Shown here: in pieces, positions 7,739 through 14,476 of the stretch
Layout: each line of letters begins with the position of its first letter
Numbering within the stretch: position 1 is the first letter of the stretch
Source: an uncultured Christensenella sp.
GTDB taxonomy: Bacteria; Bacillota; Clostridia; Christensenellales; UBA3700
Direction of reading: 5' to 3'
Length of the DNA: 18,980 bases
Assembly (NCBI GenBank): GCA_910576875.1
Contig: CAJTKI010000028.1
Location: 1 to 18,980 of the forward strand
Program-made: the position numbers and the translations under genes
The notes under the pieces: model-generated
Seen by the model: only the letters and a program-made list of their open reading frames with translations
What the model was told of the DNA's origin: nothing
The model's database searches: none

Positions 7739-8152
7739 ATGCAATGGTTGGTTTGGATTTTGGCGGGCATTGCGGGCGGCGTCGTCGGCGGCATGGGCAT
7801 GGGCGGCGGCACGTTGTTGATCCCGATCTTGACGCTTGCGTTGCAGGTCGAGCAGAAGACCGCCCAATTGATCAACCTGACGTCCTTTTTGCCGATGTCC
7901 GCCGTCGCGCTGTGGCTGCACACGCGGCGGGGATTGGTCGATTATACGCAGGCGGCGTTGGTCGCGTTGCCCGCCGTCGCGAGCGCGGTTGCGAGCGCGG
8001 CGCTAGCGGGCAGGTTGGACGGCAGACAGTTGTCGCGCGCGTTCGGCGTATTCTTGACCGTGCTCGGCGTATGGATGCTCGCGCAGACCGTCGCGGCTCA
8101 GATTCGCGACCGCCGCGCCGCTGCGTCCGCGTCGACCCGTCGCAAGTTCTGA
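7739..8152 (+). CDS. Half-size TSUP (TauE/SafE) membrane protein, second half
   Basis: A 137-residue, four-helix protein that begins at once with the TSUP signature (AGIAGGVVGGMGMGGGTLLI, then PIL), followed by a helix with AQLINLTSFLPMSAVALWL, and ends in a basic tail (RDRRAAASASTRRKF). It corresponds to the other half of a complete TSUP carrier. The gene lies 5 bases after its partner's stop and in a different frame, so the two are co-translated as separate polypeptides and probably assemble into a heterodimer equal to one full transporter. The purine-rich GGGGG before the stop of the upstream gene may serve as ribosome binding site. No in-frame bridging codons join the halves, so this is a true split and not simply a missed stop. 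Confidence 0.8.
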   Translation: MQWLVWILAGIAGGVVGGMGMGGGTLLIPILTLALQVEQKTAQLINLTSFLPMSAVALWLHTRRGLVDYTQAALVALPAVASAVASAALAGRLDGRQLSRAFGVFLTVLGVWMLAQTVAAQIRDRRAAASASTRRKF

Positions 8153-8181
8153 CGCCTCGTCGAGCCGATCCGTGTGCGTTC

Positions 8182-8267
8182 GCGGATATGCCGATATGCG
8201 CACGTGGCGGTATGCGCATGCTTGCATGCGTGTGTCGAAAAAACATGCGGATATGCCGATATGCGCA
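8182..8267. repeat. Perfect 21-bp direct repeats with central cruciform, upstream of spoIIID
   Basis: Positions 8182-8202 and 8247-8267 are identical over 21 bp. Each contains two 8-bp-spaced copies of GATATGC. A partial third copy (GCGGTATGCGCATGC) starts at 8207. Between the long copies, CGCATGC (8215-8221) and GCATGCG (8224-8230) form a hairpin with a 2-nt loop. A roughly inverted copy, GCATATTCGGC, occurs at 8292-8302. There is no T-run, so this is not a terminator. It may be a set of binding sites in the spoIIID control region. Confidence 0.7.
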
Positions 8268-8291
8268 TATAGGGTCGGGACGCGCGTTCGT

Positions 8292-8325
8292 GCATATTCG
8301 GCAAAATCCCACATATAGATACAAT
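8292..8325 (+). promoter_or_regulatory. Possible sporulation-type promoter of spoIIID
   Basis: GCATATT (8292-8298) equals the sigma-E -35 consensus KMATATT. A sigma-E-like -10 is less clear: CATATAGA (8312-8319) has a 13-bp spacer, and GATACAAT (8318-8325) fits the consensus better but with a 19-bp spacer. TACAAT with TTCGGC is a poor sigma-A alternative. In Bacillus spoIIID is transcribed by sigma-E, which is why I looked for it. Confidence 0.35.
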
Positions 8326-8346
8326 GAACCGAGTAGGGGGAGTTGT

Positions 8347-8661
8347 ATGAGAGATCGTTATCAAGAGCGTGCGAGATTATTGGCTTGTTACATATTGCGG
8401 ACGGATTGTACGATTCGGGAAGCGGCGCGACATTTCGGATTGAGCAAGAGTACCGTGCATACGGATTTGACCGTGCGGCTGCCGCAGAGCGATCCGTTGC
8501 TGTTCGAACAGATCGGCGAACGCATGCGCGCGCATTTTGAGATCAAACATTTGCGCGGCGGAGAGAGCACCAAGCGCATTTTTTCCAAACGTCGCGCCGC
8601 GCGCAATTGCGCGTGCGACGAACGACAGGGCAATCGCAAGGACGCGCGGGGCGTGCGCTGA
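8347..8661 (+). CDS. spoIIID: Stage III sporulation regulator SpoIIID
   Basis: A 104-residue DNA-binding protein of the SpoIIID family. Residues 1-75 contain an N-terminal helix (RYQERARLLACYIL), the helix-turn-helix TIREAARHFGLSKSTVHTDL and the family stretch RLPQSDPLLFEQIGERM. The diagnostic HLRGGESTK follows. SpoIIID is a mother-cell transcription factor that switches on or represses many sigma-E genes in endospore formers. The Bacillus protein has 93 residues; this one has a longer, very basic tail (KRRAARNCACDERQGNRKD). GGGGGAG (8336-8342) is the ribosome binding site. The gene ends 2 bases before the stop of the convergent ttcA-like gene, with no terminator between them. A strong GC hairpin sits inside its last codons around the palindrome at 8600-8613. 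Confidence 0.93.
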   Translation: MRDRYQERARLLACYILRTDCTIREAARHFGLSKSTVHTDLTVRLPQSDPLLFEQIGERMRAHFEIKHLRGGESTKRIFSKRRAARNCACDERQGNRKDARGVR

Positions 8662-8663
8662 AA

Positions 8664-9395
8664 TTATTTTCGGGAGATCGGCGGATCGAGCAGATCGTTG
8701 CGCTCGGGGTGGAACAGCGCGGTCAAAATATGCGCTTTTGCGTGATCGAAGCGTTCGTCTACGTCGCGCAGCAGTTGTTTAACCGCTTCGCGTTGCGTAT
8801 GTTTGTCGTGCGGGCACGGATTGTCGATGACGGGCAAATCGTATCGGCGCGCCAGTCCGCTCAGATATTTTTCTTCGATATAGAGCAGCGGGCGGATCAT
8901 CGTCATCTGCATGCGGCTCATATACGTGACGGCGGAAAAGGTATGCAATCTGCCTTCGTAGATCATGCTCAGCAAAAACGTCTCCGCCACGTCGTCCGCA
9001 TGGTGTCCGAGCGCGAGTTTGTTGCAGCCCAGTCGGATCGCGGTCGTGTTGAGCGCGCCGCGGCGCATTTTGGCGCACAGAGAACAAGGGCTTTTTTCGC
9101 CGCGGATTTCGATGATCTGCGCGATTTCGGTTTTTTCGACGGTAAAGGGCACTTCGATCGAATCGCAGTACGCGCGCATCGTGTCGAGCTGCCGCTCGGA
9201 CGTGCCGAATCCCGCGTCGATATGCACCGCGTGCAGGTCGAACGCCTGCGGAGAAAATTTGCGGTACGCGGCAAGCAGCGCGAGCAAAGCGACGCTGTCT
9301 TTGCCGCCGGACAGTCCGACCGCGATGCGGTCGTTGTCTTGGATCATATCGTAGTCGGATACGGCTTTGCGCATCGCGCTGAGTAATTTCTGCAT
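8664..9395 (-). CDS. ttcA: TtcA-like tRNA 2-thiocytidine synthase, PP-loop family
   Basis: A 243-residue cytoplasmic enzyme. The ATP-pyrophosphatase P-loop SGGKDS sits at residues 29-34. It is followed by HIDAGFG, the CxxC of PCSLCAKMRRG, LALGHHADDVAET and a late Cys in NPCPHDKHTQRE. TtcA proteins use ATP and a [4Fe-4S] cluster held by three cysteines (CxxC plus one downstream) to thiolate C32 of some tRNAs; all three are present. The open frame extends to 9524, but start 9395 is preferred because family members begin about 25-30 residues before SGGKDS, and the longer form would cover the promoter and the start of the divergent gene. No ribosome binding site precedes this ATG; its promoter suggests a leaderless mRNA. 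Some Bacillota homologues are annotated only as PP-loop proteins, so the exact tRNA target is inferred. Confidence 0.85.
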   Translation of the reverse strand: MQKLLSAMRKAVSDYDMIQDNDRIAVGLSGGKDSVALLALLAAYRKFSPQAFDLHAVHIDAGFGTSERQLDTMRAYCDSIEVPFTVEKTEIAQIIEIRGEKSPCSLCAKMRRGALNTTAIRLGCNKLALGHHADDVAETFLLSMIYEGRLHTFSAVTYMSRMQMTMIRPLLYIEEKYLSGLARRYDLPVIDNPCPHDKHTQREAVKQLLRDVDERFDHAKAHILTALFHPERNDLLDPPISRK

Positions 9396-9401
9396 GCGTC
9401 C

Positions 9402-9430
9402 AGTATACGCGATCTGTTGACGAAAAGCAA
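9402..9430 (-). promoter_or_regulatory. Promoter of ttcA, predicting a leaderless transcript
   Basis: On the minus strand, TTGCTT (9430-9425), 17 bp and TATACT (9407-9402). Six bases separate the -10 from the A of the ATG at 9395, so transcription should start at or next to the start codon. Confidence 0.65.
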
Positions 9431-9445
9431 ACGATACGCTATACT
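9417..9445 (+). promoter_or_regulatory. Promoter of the COG2426-type exporter gene
   Basis: TTGACG (9417-9422), 17 bp and TATACT (9440-9445). The predicted start near 9452 leaves a leader of about 31 nt. Its -35 lies inside the spacer of the divergent ttcA promoter, so the two overlap. Confidence 0.75.
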
Positions 9446-9482
9446 GTACAGGACAAAACCATACTTTGTCGGCGAGGTGCTT

Positions 9483-10262
9483 GTGACACAGGCGATTATA
9501 GATTTTTTTCGAGAATTGCTGCACAACGATATCGCGACCGTGATCCTGATTTCGATGATTCCGATTATCGAGCTGCGCGGCGCGATTCCCGTTGCGATTT
9601 CGATGGGAATGAGCGCGTTTGCGGCGTTCGGCTGGTGCTGGTTGGGATCGGCGCTGGTATCGCCGATTTTATTGCTTTTACTGCGTCCGGTGCTCAATTG
9701 GATGAAGCGTTTTCGTCCCTTCCGCGCGTTGGCGAACGCGGTCGAGGGCGTGTTTGTCGGCAGAGCCGCCAAAGTCGTCAAAGACGCGGACGGCGTCGAT
9801 CCGCGCATTTTGGAGCGGCGCAAGATGCTCGGCGTGTTTACGTTCGTCGCCGTGCCGTTGCCGATGACGGGCGTGTGGACGGGCAGCGCGGTTGCGACGT
9901 TTCTCGATCTCCCGTTCTGGAAATCGTTGGTTATGGTTTGGCTCGGCAACGCCGTCGCCGGTACGCTGATTACGCTGCTCAGTTGGTATCTGCGCGCGTA
10001 CGTGGATTTGATTCTGGGCGTTTTGCTCGCAATCGTTTTAATCGTTTTGGCAGTCTACATCATGACGCTCGTCGTCCGCATGCGCAAAAACAAGCGCGCC
10101 GCTTCCGATGCGCAGCATACGGACGTTGTTGCAAAATCGGAAGATTCGCAAGCGAAAACCGCAGGGCAAGAGGAGATTCAAAATATGGACGCGATCGTTG
10201 CGCCTGCGCAATCCGAGCGCGAAAACGCGCGTCAAAACATGGACGATTCGGGACAATCGTAA
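9483..10262 (+). CDS. Small multidrug export family (COG2426) membrane protein
   Basis: A 259-residue membrane protein. The family hallmark PIIELRGAIPVAISMGM occurs near residues 29-46. Later segments are VAVPLPMTGVWTGSAVATFL and a C-terminal pair of helices (about residues 141-200). The last 60 residues are hydrophilic and Gln/Ala/Glu-rich. The family is annotated as a putative small multidrug exporter, though a transport role is poorly established; the two Pro-containing half-motifs suggest re-entrant loops like those of DedA proteins. I start at GTG 9483 with GGCGAGG (9471-9477) upstream, downstream of a clear promoter. The in-frame ATG at 9417 lies in the -35 region and is excluded. Gene end and the convergent degV-family gene share a palindromic terminator. 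Confidence 0.8.
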   Translation: MTQAIIDFFRELLHNDIATVILISMIPIIELRGAIPVAISMGMSAFAAFGWCWLGSALVSPILLLLLRPVLNWMKRFRPFRALANAVEGVFVGRAAKVVKDADGVDPRILERRKMLGVFTFVAVPLPMTGVWTGSAVATFLDLPFWKSLVMVWLGNAVAGTLITLLSWYLRAYVDLILGVLLAIVLIVLAVYIMTLVVRMRKNKRAASDAQHTDVVAKSEDSQAKTAGQEEIQNMDAIVAPAQSERENARQNMDDSGQS

Positions 10263-10300
10263 CGGTCTCGATCCTATCGTTCCGATTTCGGACAAACAAC

Positions 10301-10335
10301 AATGCGATGCCGTATACGGCATCGCATTTCGTTTG
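10301..10335. terminator. Bidirectional terminator, perfect 28-bp palindrome
   Basis: AATGCGATGCCG (10301-10312) and CGGCATCGCATT (10317-10328) enclose TATA, so 10301-10328 is a perfect palindrome. TTCGTTTG follows on the plus strand and TTGTTTG on the minus strand. It ends two convergent genes. Confidence 0.85.
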
Positions 10336-10350
10336 TATCGGAGTCGTCGT

Positions 10351-11256
10351 TTAGGCTTTGTAAGCGGGGTCGTTCGATTCGATTTTATCTTTGCCGAGCG
10401 CGACCAGCGCGAGCATGCCCGCGCCGACGTGCGTGCCGATCACGGGACCGACGTCGAATACGATCGTATTCGCGACGCCGTACTCGTTGCGCAACAGTTC
10501 CACCAGCGCCTGCGCGTCGTCCGGGCAGTCCGCATGACCGACGGCGACGAGCGGTTGATTTTCCAACGGCAACGCCTTTTGCGTAAAGTACGATACCAGC
10601 GTGCGAATCGCCTTTTTGCGCGAGATCGCTTTGGCGATCGGGACGAGTTGTCCTTCGCGATTGATGTACAGCAACGGTTTGATTTGCAGCGCTTCGCCGA
10701 TATAGGCGGCGGCGCGGGACGTGCGTCCCGTGCGCATCAGATGTTTGAGATCGTCCACGACGAAATATCCGATGCATTGATCGCGCAACTGCTCGGCATA
10801 CGCGACGAGTTCGTCGAACGAGGCGCCTTCGTTGCGTTTGAGCATCGTATGATAGACGAGCAGACCTTCGACGAAGCAGGCGCAACGGCTGTCGATGACC
10901 GCGATTTTGCGATCGGGGAACTGCTCGCGCAATTCGCGCGCGGCGGCATTGAGCTGATCGAGCGTACCGCTGAGCGCCGACGCAAATCCGATATGCACGA
11001 TATCGTGTCCCGCTTCCAGCAGCGGACGGAAGAATTCCTGCGCCGCATACGCGGTGACCATAGCGGTCTGGGGCAGGTCTTCTTTGGATTTGGCGTTGCG
11101 ACAGACGTCATAGAATTGTTTGGGCGTCAGTTTCTGCGTGCAACCGTCGTAGGCGACGCCGTTGACGGAATATCCCATCGGAATGATCGCCATGTTGTCG
11201 GCGAGCAAGTTGTCCGGATAGTCTGCGGTGGCTTCGGTTGTGATATAGATGCTCAT
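10351..11256 (-). CDS. DegV-family fatty-acid-binding protein (FakB-like)
   Basis: A 301-residue cytoplasmic protein of the DegV/FakB family. The N-terminal strand and loop ITTEATADYP corresponds to the usual TDSTADLP. The lipid-contact motif appears as FASALSGT (usual SSGLSGT). The conserved core RTGRTSRAAAYIGEALQIKP is followed by YI-x-x-x-G and ISRKKAIRTL. The end GPVIGTHVGAGMLAL is typical. FakB proteins hold a fatty acid while the kinase FakA phosphorylates it for phospholipid synthesis; no fakA is in the window. The changes in the first loop (E-A for D-S) and in TSQPS (here TAMVT) mark a divergent member. AGGAGA precedes the ATG by 5-6 nt. The nearby PAP2/acyl-ligase operon gives a loose lipid context. 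Confidence 0.88.
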   Translation of the reverse strand: MSIYITTEATADYPDNLLADNMAIIPMGYSVNGVAYDGCTQKLTPKQFYDVCRNAKSKEDLPQTAMVTAYAAQEFFRPLLEAGHDIVHIGFASALSGTLDQLNAAARELREQFPDRKIAVIDSRCACFVEGLLVYHTMLKRNEGASFDELVAYAEQLRDQCIGYFVVDDLKHLMRTGRTSRAAAYIGEALQIKPLLYINREGQLVPIAKAISRKKAIRTLVSYFTQKALPLENQPLVAVGHADCPDDAQALVELLRNEYGVANTIVFDVGPVIGTHVGAGMLALVALGKDKIESNDPAYKA

Positions 11257-11341
11257 GAGATCTCCTATTTATATATGGTATTGCATGCGCCTTAGGCGTT
11301 CGGACGGCGCCGCGGGATGCGCGTTGTGCCGACCGCAATCT

Positions 11342-11370
11342 ATTTTATCCGAACCCGCTTGGAATGTCAA
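11342..11370 (-). promoter_or_regulatory. Strong promoter of the degV-family gene
   Basis: On the minus strand, a perfect -35 TTGACA (11370-11365), 17 bp and -10 TAAAAT (11347-11342). The start near 11335 gives a GC-rich leader of about 79 nt that includes the small hairpin CGCC-TTA-GGCG near 11289-11299. Confidence 0.85.
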
Positions 11371-11486
11371 ATCATTTCTTCGGGCACTTTTCGGACATAT
11401 GTATAAAAAATGTCCATGTTTTTGATTAAGGATTGTTATAAAAAATAATCAGCGGAAATGAAATCTAAAAAAATTGTAATATTTAC
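11371..11486. other. AT-rich spacer between divergent promoters
   Basis: Part of the 309-base gap between the degV-family gene and the lipoprotein gene. It holds an inverted repeat GGACAT (11393-11398) / ATGTCC (11410-11415), which could be an operator or a weak stem-loop, and A/T runs (11421-11475) upstream of the lipoprotein promoter that may act as an UP-like element. No coding sequence is visible. Confidence 0.4.
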
Positions 11487-11515
11487 TTGCATTTTACATA
11501 TCGGTATATTATGAT
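11487..11515 (+). promoter_or_regulatory. Promoter of the lipoprotein gene
   Basis: TTGCAT (11487-11492), 17 bp and TATGAT (11510-11515), preceded by A/T-rich DNA. Start near 11522. Confidence 0.75.
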
Positions 11516-11527
11516 AAATGCAGAATC

Positions 11528-11546
11528 TTACATGCATTTCATGTAA
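11528..11546 (+). promoter_or_regulatory. 5' leader stem-loop of the lipoprotein mRNA
   Basis: TTACATG (11528-11534) pairs perfectly with CATGTAA (11540-11546) over a CATTT loop. It would form within the first 10 nt of the predicted transcript and end 4 bases before AAGGAGA (11550-11556). It could stabilise the mRNA 5' end or modulate translation. Confidence 0.5.
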
Positions 11547-11565
11547 ACGAAGGAGACAGAGAAGT

Positions 11566-12531
11566 ATGAAAAAAGGTATCACTGCAGTTGTCGTCGTGAT
11601 TCTTGCGGTTGTGCTGCTGACGACGATGGCGGCGTGCAGACCGGAAGCGCTCGCGTATCCCGATCTGACGATCGGCGCCGAAAAGCCGACCCAGACCCCG
11701 ACCGTGGAAGTCAACGCGAACATGACGCCGATGCAAATGATGCAGGCCGCGATGATCAACTATTATCAAGCGGACTACATCACGTCCAAAAACCAAGGCA
11801 TGGTCGCCACGACGATCGTGGGCGGCACGGTCAACCAAATGGTCGTTGCGGCAAAGGTTCGTTCCGGCAAGGCGTATACGGATGCTACCTGCAAGGAATA
11901 TAATCCGGAATTGCAATTGTTCACGGACAACAAGAGCCATTCGGCCTTCGCTGCGGTGTACGAAGAAGTCATCATCGAATCGGCGAGCGACGTGCGCGTT
12001 CGTGCGGCAAAGAAGGGCGACATCAAGAGCGACAAGGACGAAGAGAAGCGCGAATATTACATCACCGCGAAGAAGATGCAGGATCCGGAATACATTTCCA
12101 GCGTTCCGAAGTTGGTCGAAGATAAGGTCAACGATCCGGTTCGTCTGTGGATGTACGACATCGAGATCGATTCGACAGACGCGATCGTCAAAGCGGGCGG
12201 AGATACTTCGACCGGCGTGACGCTCAAAGACGGTTGCTACGAGTTCACGATCGACTTCGACAAAGATCAAGTCACCAAGAACTATCGCGACGTCATGATT
12301 TACATGCTGACCCAGGGCGGCGCCAAGCCGAGCAAGCTGGATTTCGAAGGCTTGAAGATCAAGTTCACGGTTTGGGAAAACGGTTTCCTGCGCTTGATCG
12401 ACATCGAAGAGAAATACACGATTCAGATCGCGGGCATCATCAACAGCAGCATTACGCTCAACTCCCGTCAAGAATTCGGTTATGCCGAAGTGGAAGGCTA
12501 CAAGATCGCGGACAAACTGACGATGTTCTAA
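11566..12531 (+). CDS. Lipoprotein of unknown function
   Basis: A 321-residue exported lipoprotein. Residues 1-23 form a signal peptide with a very hydrophobic core and the lipobox MAAC (Cys24). After a Pro/Thr-rich linker (KPTQTPTVEVNAN) comes MTPMQMMQAAMINYYQADYI, then alternating strands through residue 320 (for example TIDFDKDQVTKNYRDVMIYM, and LKIKFTVWENGFLRLIDIEE), which suggests a mixed alpha/beta domain with beta-rich C-terminal half, like domains that hold small hydrophobic ligands. I do not recognise the family. Two cysteines remain in the mature chain (CKEYNPE and DGCYEF). The frame is open to 11518, but the start at 11566 has AAGGAGA upstream and begins the signal peptide. It is monocistronic, with its own promoter and a strong terminator. 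Confidence 0.85.
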   Translation: MKKGITAVVVVILAVVLLTTMAACRPEALAYPDLTIGAEKPTQTPTVEVNANMTPMQMMQAAMINYYQADYITSKNQGMVATTIVGGTVNQMVVAAKVRSGKAYTDATCKEYNPELQLFTDNKSHSAFAAVYEEVIIESASDVRVRAAKKGDIKSDKDEEKREYYITAKKMQDPEYISSVPKLVEDKVNDPVRLWMYDIEIDSTDAIVKAGGDTSTGVTLKDGCYEFTIDFDKDQVTKNYRDVMIYMLTQGGAKPSKLDFEGLKIKFTVWENGFLRLIDIEEKYTIQIAGIINSSITLNSRQEFGYAEVEGYKIADKLTMF

Positions 12532-12554
12532 GCCGTACATCGACAAGACATTTC

Positions 12555-12586
12555 GACCCGTCCGTTGCGGACGGGTCTTTGTTTTG
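12555..12586 (+). terminator. Rho-independent terminator after the lipoprotein gene
   Basis: GACCCGTCCG (12555-12564) pairs with CGGACGGGTC (12568-12577) over a 3-nt loop, followed by TTTGTTTTG. It is 23 bases after the stop codon. Confidence 0.93.
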
Positions 12587-12603
12587 TGTTTTTGTTTTAT
12601 AAG

Positions 12604-12632
12604 TTGATTTCCGAGTCTTATTTGTGTATAAT
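12604..12632 (+). promoter_or_regulatory. Promoter of the PAP2-PAP2-ligase-kinase operon
   Basis: TTGATT (12604-12609), 17 bp and a perfect TATAAT (12627-12632). The start near 12639 gives a leader of about 63 nt before the first ATG at 12702. Confidence 0.85.
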
Positions 12633-12701
12633 AAGAATACTATGGTAGCGCGGGCGTTGCCTTGTCCGGCGATTCGCGCGCGGCACGTCTGCGGAGGGTA
12701 T

Positions 12702-13589
12702 ATGAGCAAAGACGCCAAGATATCGTGTATCTGTCATGCGCTCGCCGCGCTCGTGCTGGCGGCGCTGTTGATCGTCGCGACCTATTACGATTTGGCGATC
12801 AGCAAGGCGATCGGCGATCAGAGCAATTTTTACGGGCAGTTTTTTGCGGTTTACGCCGAGTATCCGTCGTATTTGGTCGCGCCGTTGTGCGGCGGCGTAT
12901 TTTTTTACAATGCGCGGTATTTCGGGACGCGCGCGGCGCGCATCGCGTTTGCGGTTTTTGCCGTCGTCGTGTGTTATGCCGGGTGGTTGATCTTCGGATT
13001 GTCGTCGACCAAGTTGGCGGAGCCGCCGCACCTGAGCGCGTTTGCCGCGTTGAGCGCGGCGCTGTATACGGCGCTCGTATTGGCGTTGGGACGGCTGGTG
13101 CCCGAGCAGACGATGCGGCGGTTGTTTAAGTTTGCGGTGTTTGCGGTCGTGTTTTTGTTGGTTGCGTTGGTCGTGATTCGCATCATGAAAGCGGGCTGGT
13201 GTCGGATGCGCTACCGCGACATGCTGAAAGAAGGCAATTTTGACGGCTTTACGCCCTGGTATCGTCCGATGGCGGGCAGAGAGAAACTGTCCGAGACGTA
13301 CTCGTATACGTCGTTTCCGTCGGGACACAGTTCGAGCATCGTACATATTTATCTGGTTTGCGTGCTGTGCGACGTTTTGCCGAGCATGCGCAAGCGTTGG
13401 CTCAAATATACGCTGTATGCGTGCGCGACCGCGCTGTGCGTCGTCGCCTGCGTATCTCGGATCGTCAATTGCGCGCACTATCTGTCCGACGTCGTTGTCG
13501 GCGCGGGCTTGACGTATCTGATATTTTATGGTTTGAAATATATCTTTTTCCGAGATGGAAAATATACGTTCGGGGAGATTACGGAATGA
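12702..13589 (+). CDS. PAP2-family membrane phosphatase, first copy
   Basis: A 295-residue protein with about six membrane helices. The three phosphatase motifs are present in variant form: motif 1 around KAGWCRMRYRD with downstream FTPWYRP, motif 2 FPSGH (PSGH 206-209), motif 3 SR-x5-H-x3-D (SRIVNCAHYLSD, Ser252 to His259). The two histidines are the expected catalytic pair, acting through a phospho-His on lipid phosphates such as phosphatidate, phosphatidylglycerol phosphate or undecaprenyl pyrophosphate. Substrate cannot be read from sequence. The frame opens at 12624, but GGAGGG (12691-12696) sits before ATG 12702, which also gives the usual N-terminus. It is the first gene of a four-gene operon and overlaps the next by ATGA. 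Confidence 0.88.
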   Translation: MSKDAKISCICHALAALVLAALLIVATYYDLAISKAIGDQSNFYGQFFAVYAEYPSYLVAPLCGGVFFYNARYFGTRAARIAFAVFAVVVCYAGWLIFGLSSTKLAEPPHLSAFAALSAALYTALVLALGRLVPEQTMRRLFKFAVFAVVFLLVALVVIRIMKAGWCRMRYRDMLKEGNFDGFTPWYRPMAGREKLSETYSYTSFPSGHSSSIVHIYLVCVLCDVLPSMRKRWLKYTLYACATALCVVACVSRIVNCAHYLSDVVVGAGLTYLIFYGLKYIFFRDGKYTFGEITE

Positions 13590-14476
13590 AACGGTTACTC
13601 GGTTGGCACAAATGGTTGATTTTGTTCGGGATCACGCTCGCGCTGTCGGCGGCGGCGTTGATTGCGGCGAGTCTGTACGATTATAAGATATCCGAATATT
13701 TTTATCTGCCCGACAATGCGTTCAGTCTGGTCGGCAACGTGTTGGGCAAATGGGTCGGATTCTGCGTGATGGGCGGCGCGTTCGGCGTGTTGTTGACGGC
13801 GTCGCAGACGGCGACGCGCGTACCGAGCGCGTTGTACGGACATCTGCGTTCGGCGGTCTATGCGATTGCGGGCGTGTTGGCGTGCGCGCTGGGCGCGGTG
13901 GATTTTTTGGAGACGCTGTTTTCGTCGTCGTTGGTCGTGTATGCGGGGGCGATCGTACTGGGCGGCGTGGTTTTTGCGATTGTTTATCTGTTCGAGCGTC
14001 TGGCGATCCGCGACATAAACGCGTATAAAAAATGGGCGCTTGTCACCGTCGTTACGATTGCGGCGATGGCGTTGCTGACGTTGGTGTTCAAATGGATTTG
14101 GGGACGCGCCCGCTACGAAGACGTCATCGGCGGCGCGGCGGCGTTTTCGCCGTGGTATCGGTTGGTGCGCGTGGGCGGCGACAGCATGCCGTCGGGGCAT
14201 ACGATGATGAGTTGCGCGGTCTTGCTGTTGGCTCCGTTAATGTGGTTCCAGCGTACCGAGCGCAAGTTGCGCGTATCGTTCCTGTCGGTCGGAGTGGCGA
14301 TGATCTGTATGGTCGCGGCGTCGCGCATCATGGCGGGCAAGCATTATCTGTCCGACGTTGCGATTTCGCTGTTTGTCGGACTGACGGCGGTCTTGGTATC
14401 TTCGTTGGTCGCGTACGGCAAGGATTTGGACGCGCGGCGGTTTGCGCAAGACGGCTTTTGGGATCGGTGGCTGTGA
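13586..14476 (+). CDS. PAP2-family membrane phosphatase, second copy
   Basis: A 296-residue, about six-helix paralogue of the preceding gene. Motif 1 reads KWIWGRARYED with FSPWYR, motif 2 MPSGH (PSGH 202-205), and motif 3 SRIMAGKHYLSD (Ser246, Arg247, His253). Motif 3 has five residues between Arg and His, as the family requires, so both copies should be active. The ATG overlaps the previous stop (ATGA, 13586-13589) with GGGGAG upstream, which implies translational coupling. Sequence outside the motifs has diverged strongly, so this is an old duplication or the two serve different lipid phosphates. It ends in TGATG, overlapping the start of the ligase gene by one base. Confidence 0.88.
   Translation: MKRLLGWHKWLILFGITLALSAAALIAASLYDYKISEYFYLPDNAFSLVGNVLGKWVGFCVMGGAFGVLLTASQTATRVPSALYGHLRSAVYAIAGVLACALGAVDFLETLFSSSLVVYAGAIVLGGVVFAIVYLFERLAIRDINAYKKWALVTVVTIAAMALLTLVFKWIWGRARYEDVIGGAAAFSPWYRLVRVGGDSMPSGHTMMSCAVLLLAPLMWFQRTERKLRVSFLSVGVAMICMVAASRIMAGKHYLSDVAISLFVGLTAVLVSSLVAYGKDLDARRFAQDGFWDRWL

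Noticed and set aside
8182..8267. CRISPR array
   Set aside because: Only two full copies, with one 44-base spacer that itself contains a partial copy and a palindrome; no cas genes nearby.
9396..9524. Longer ttcA start at 9524
   Set aside because: It would add 43 residues not seen in the family and overlap the start of the divergent exporter gene and both promoters.
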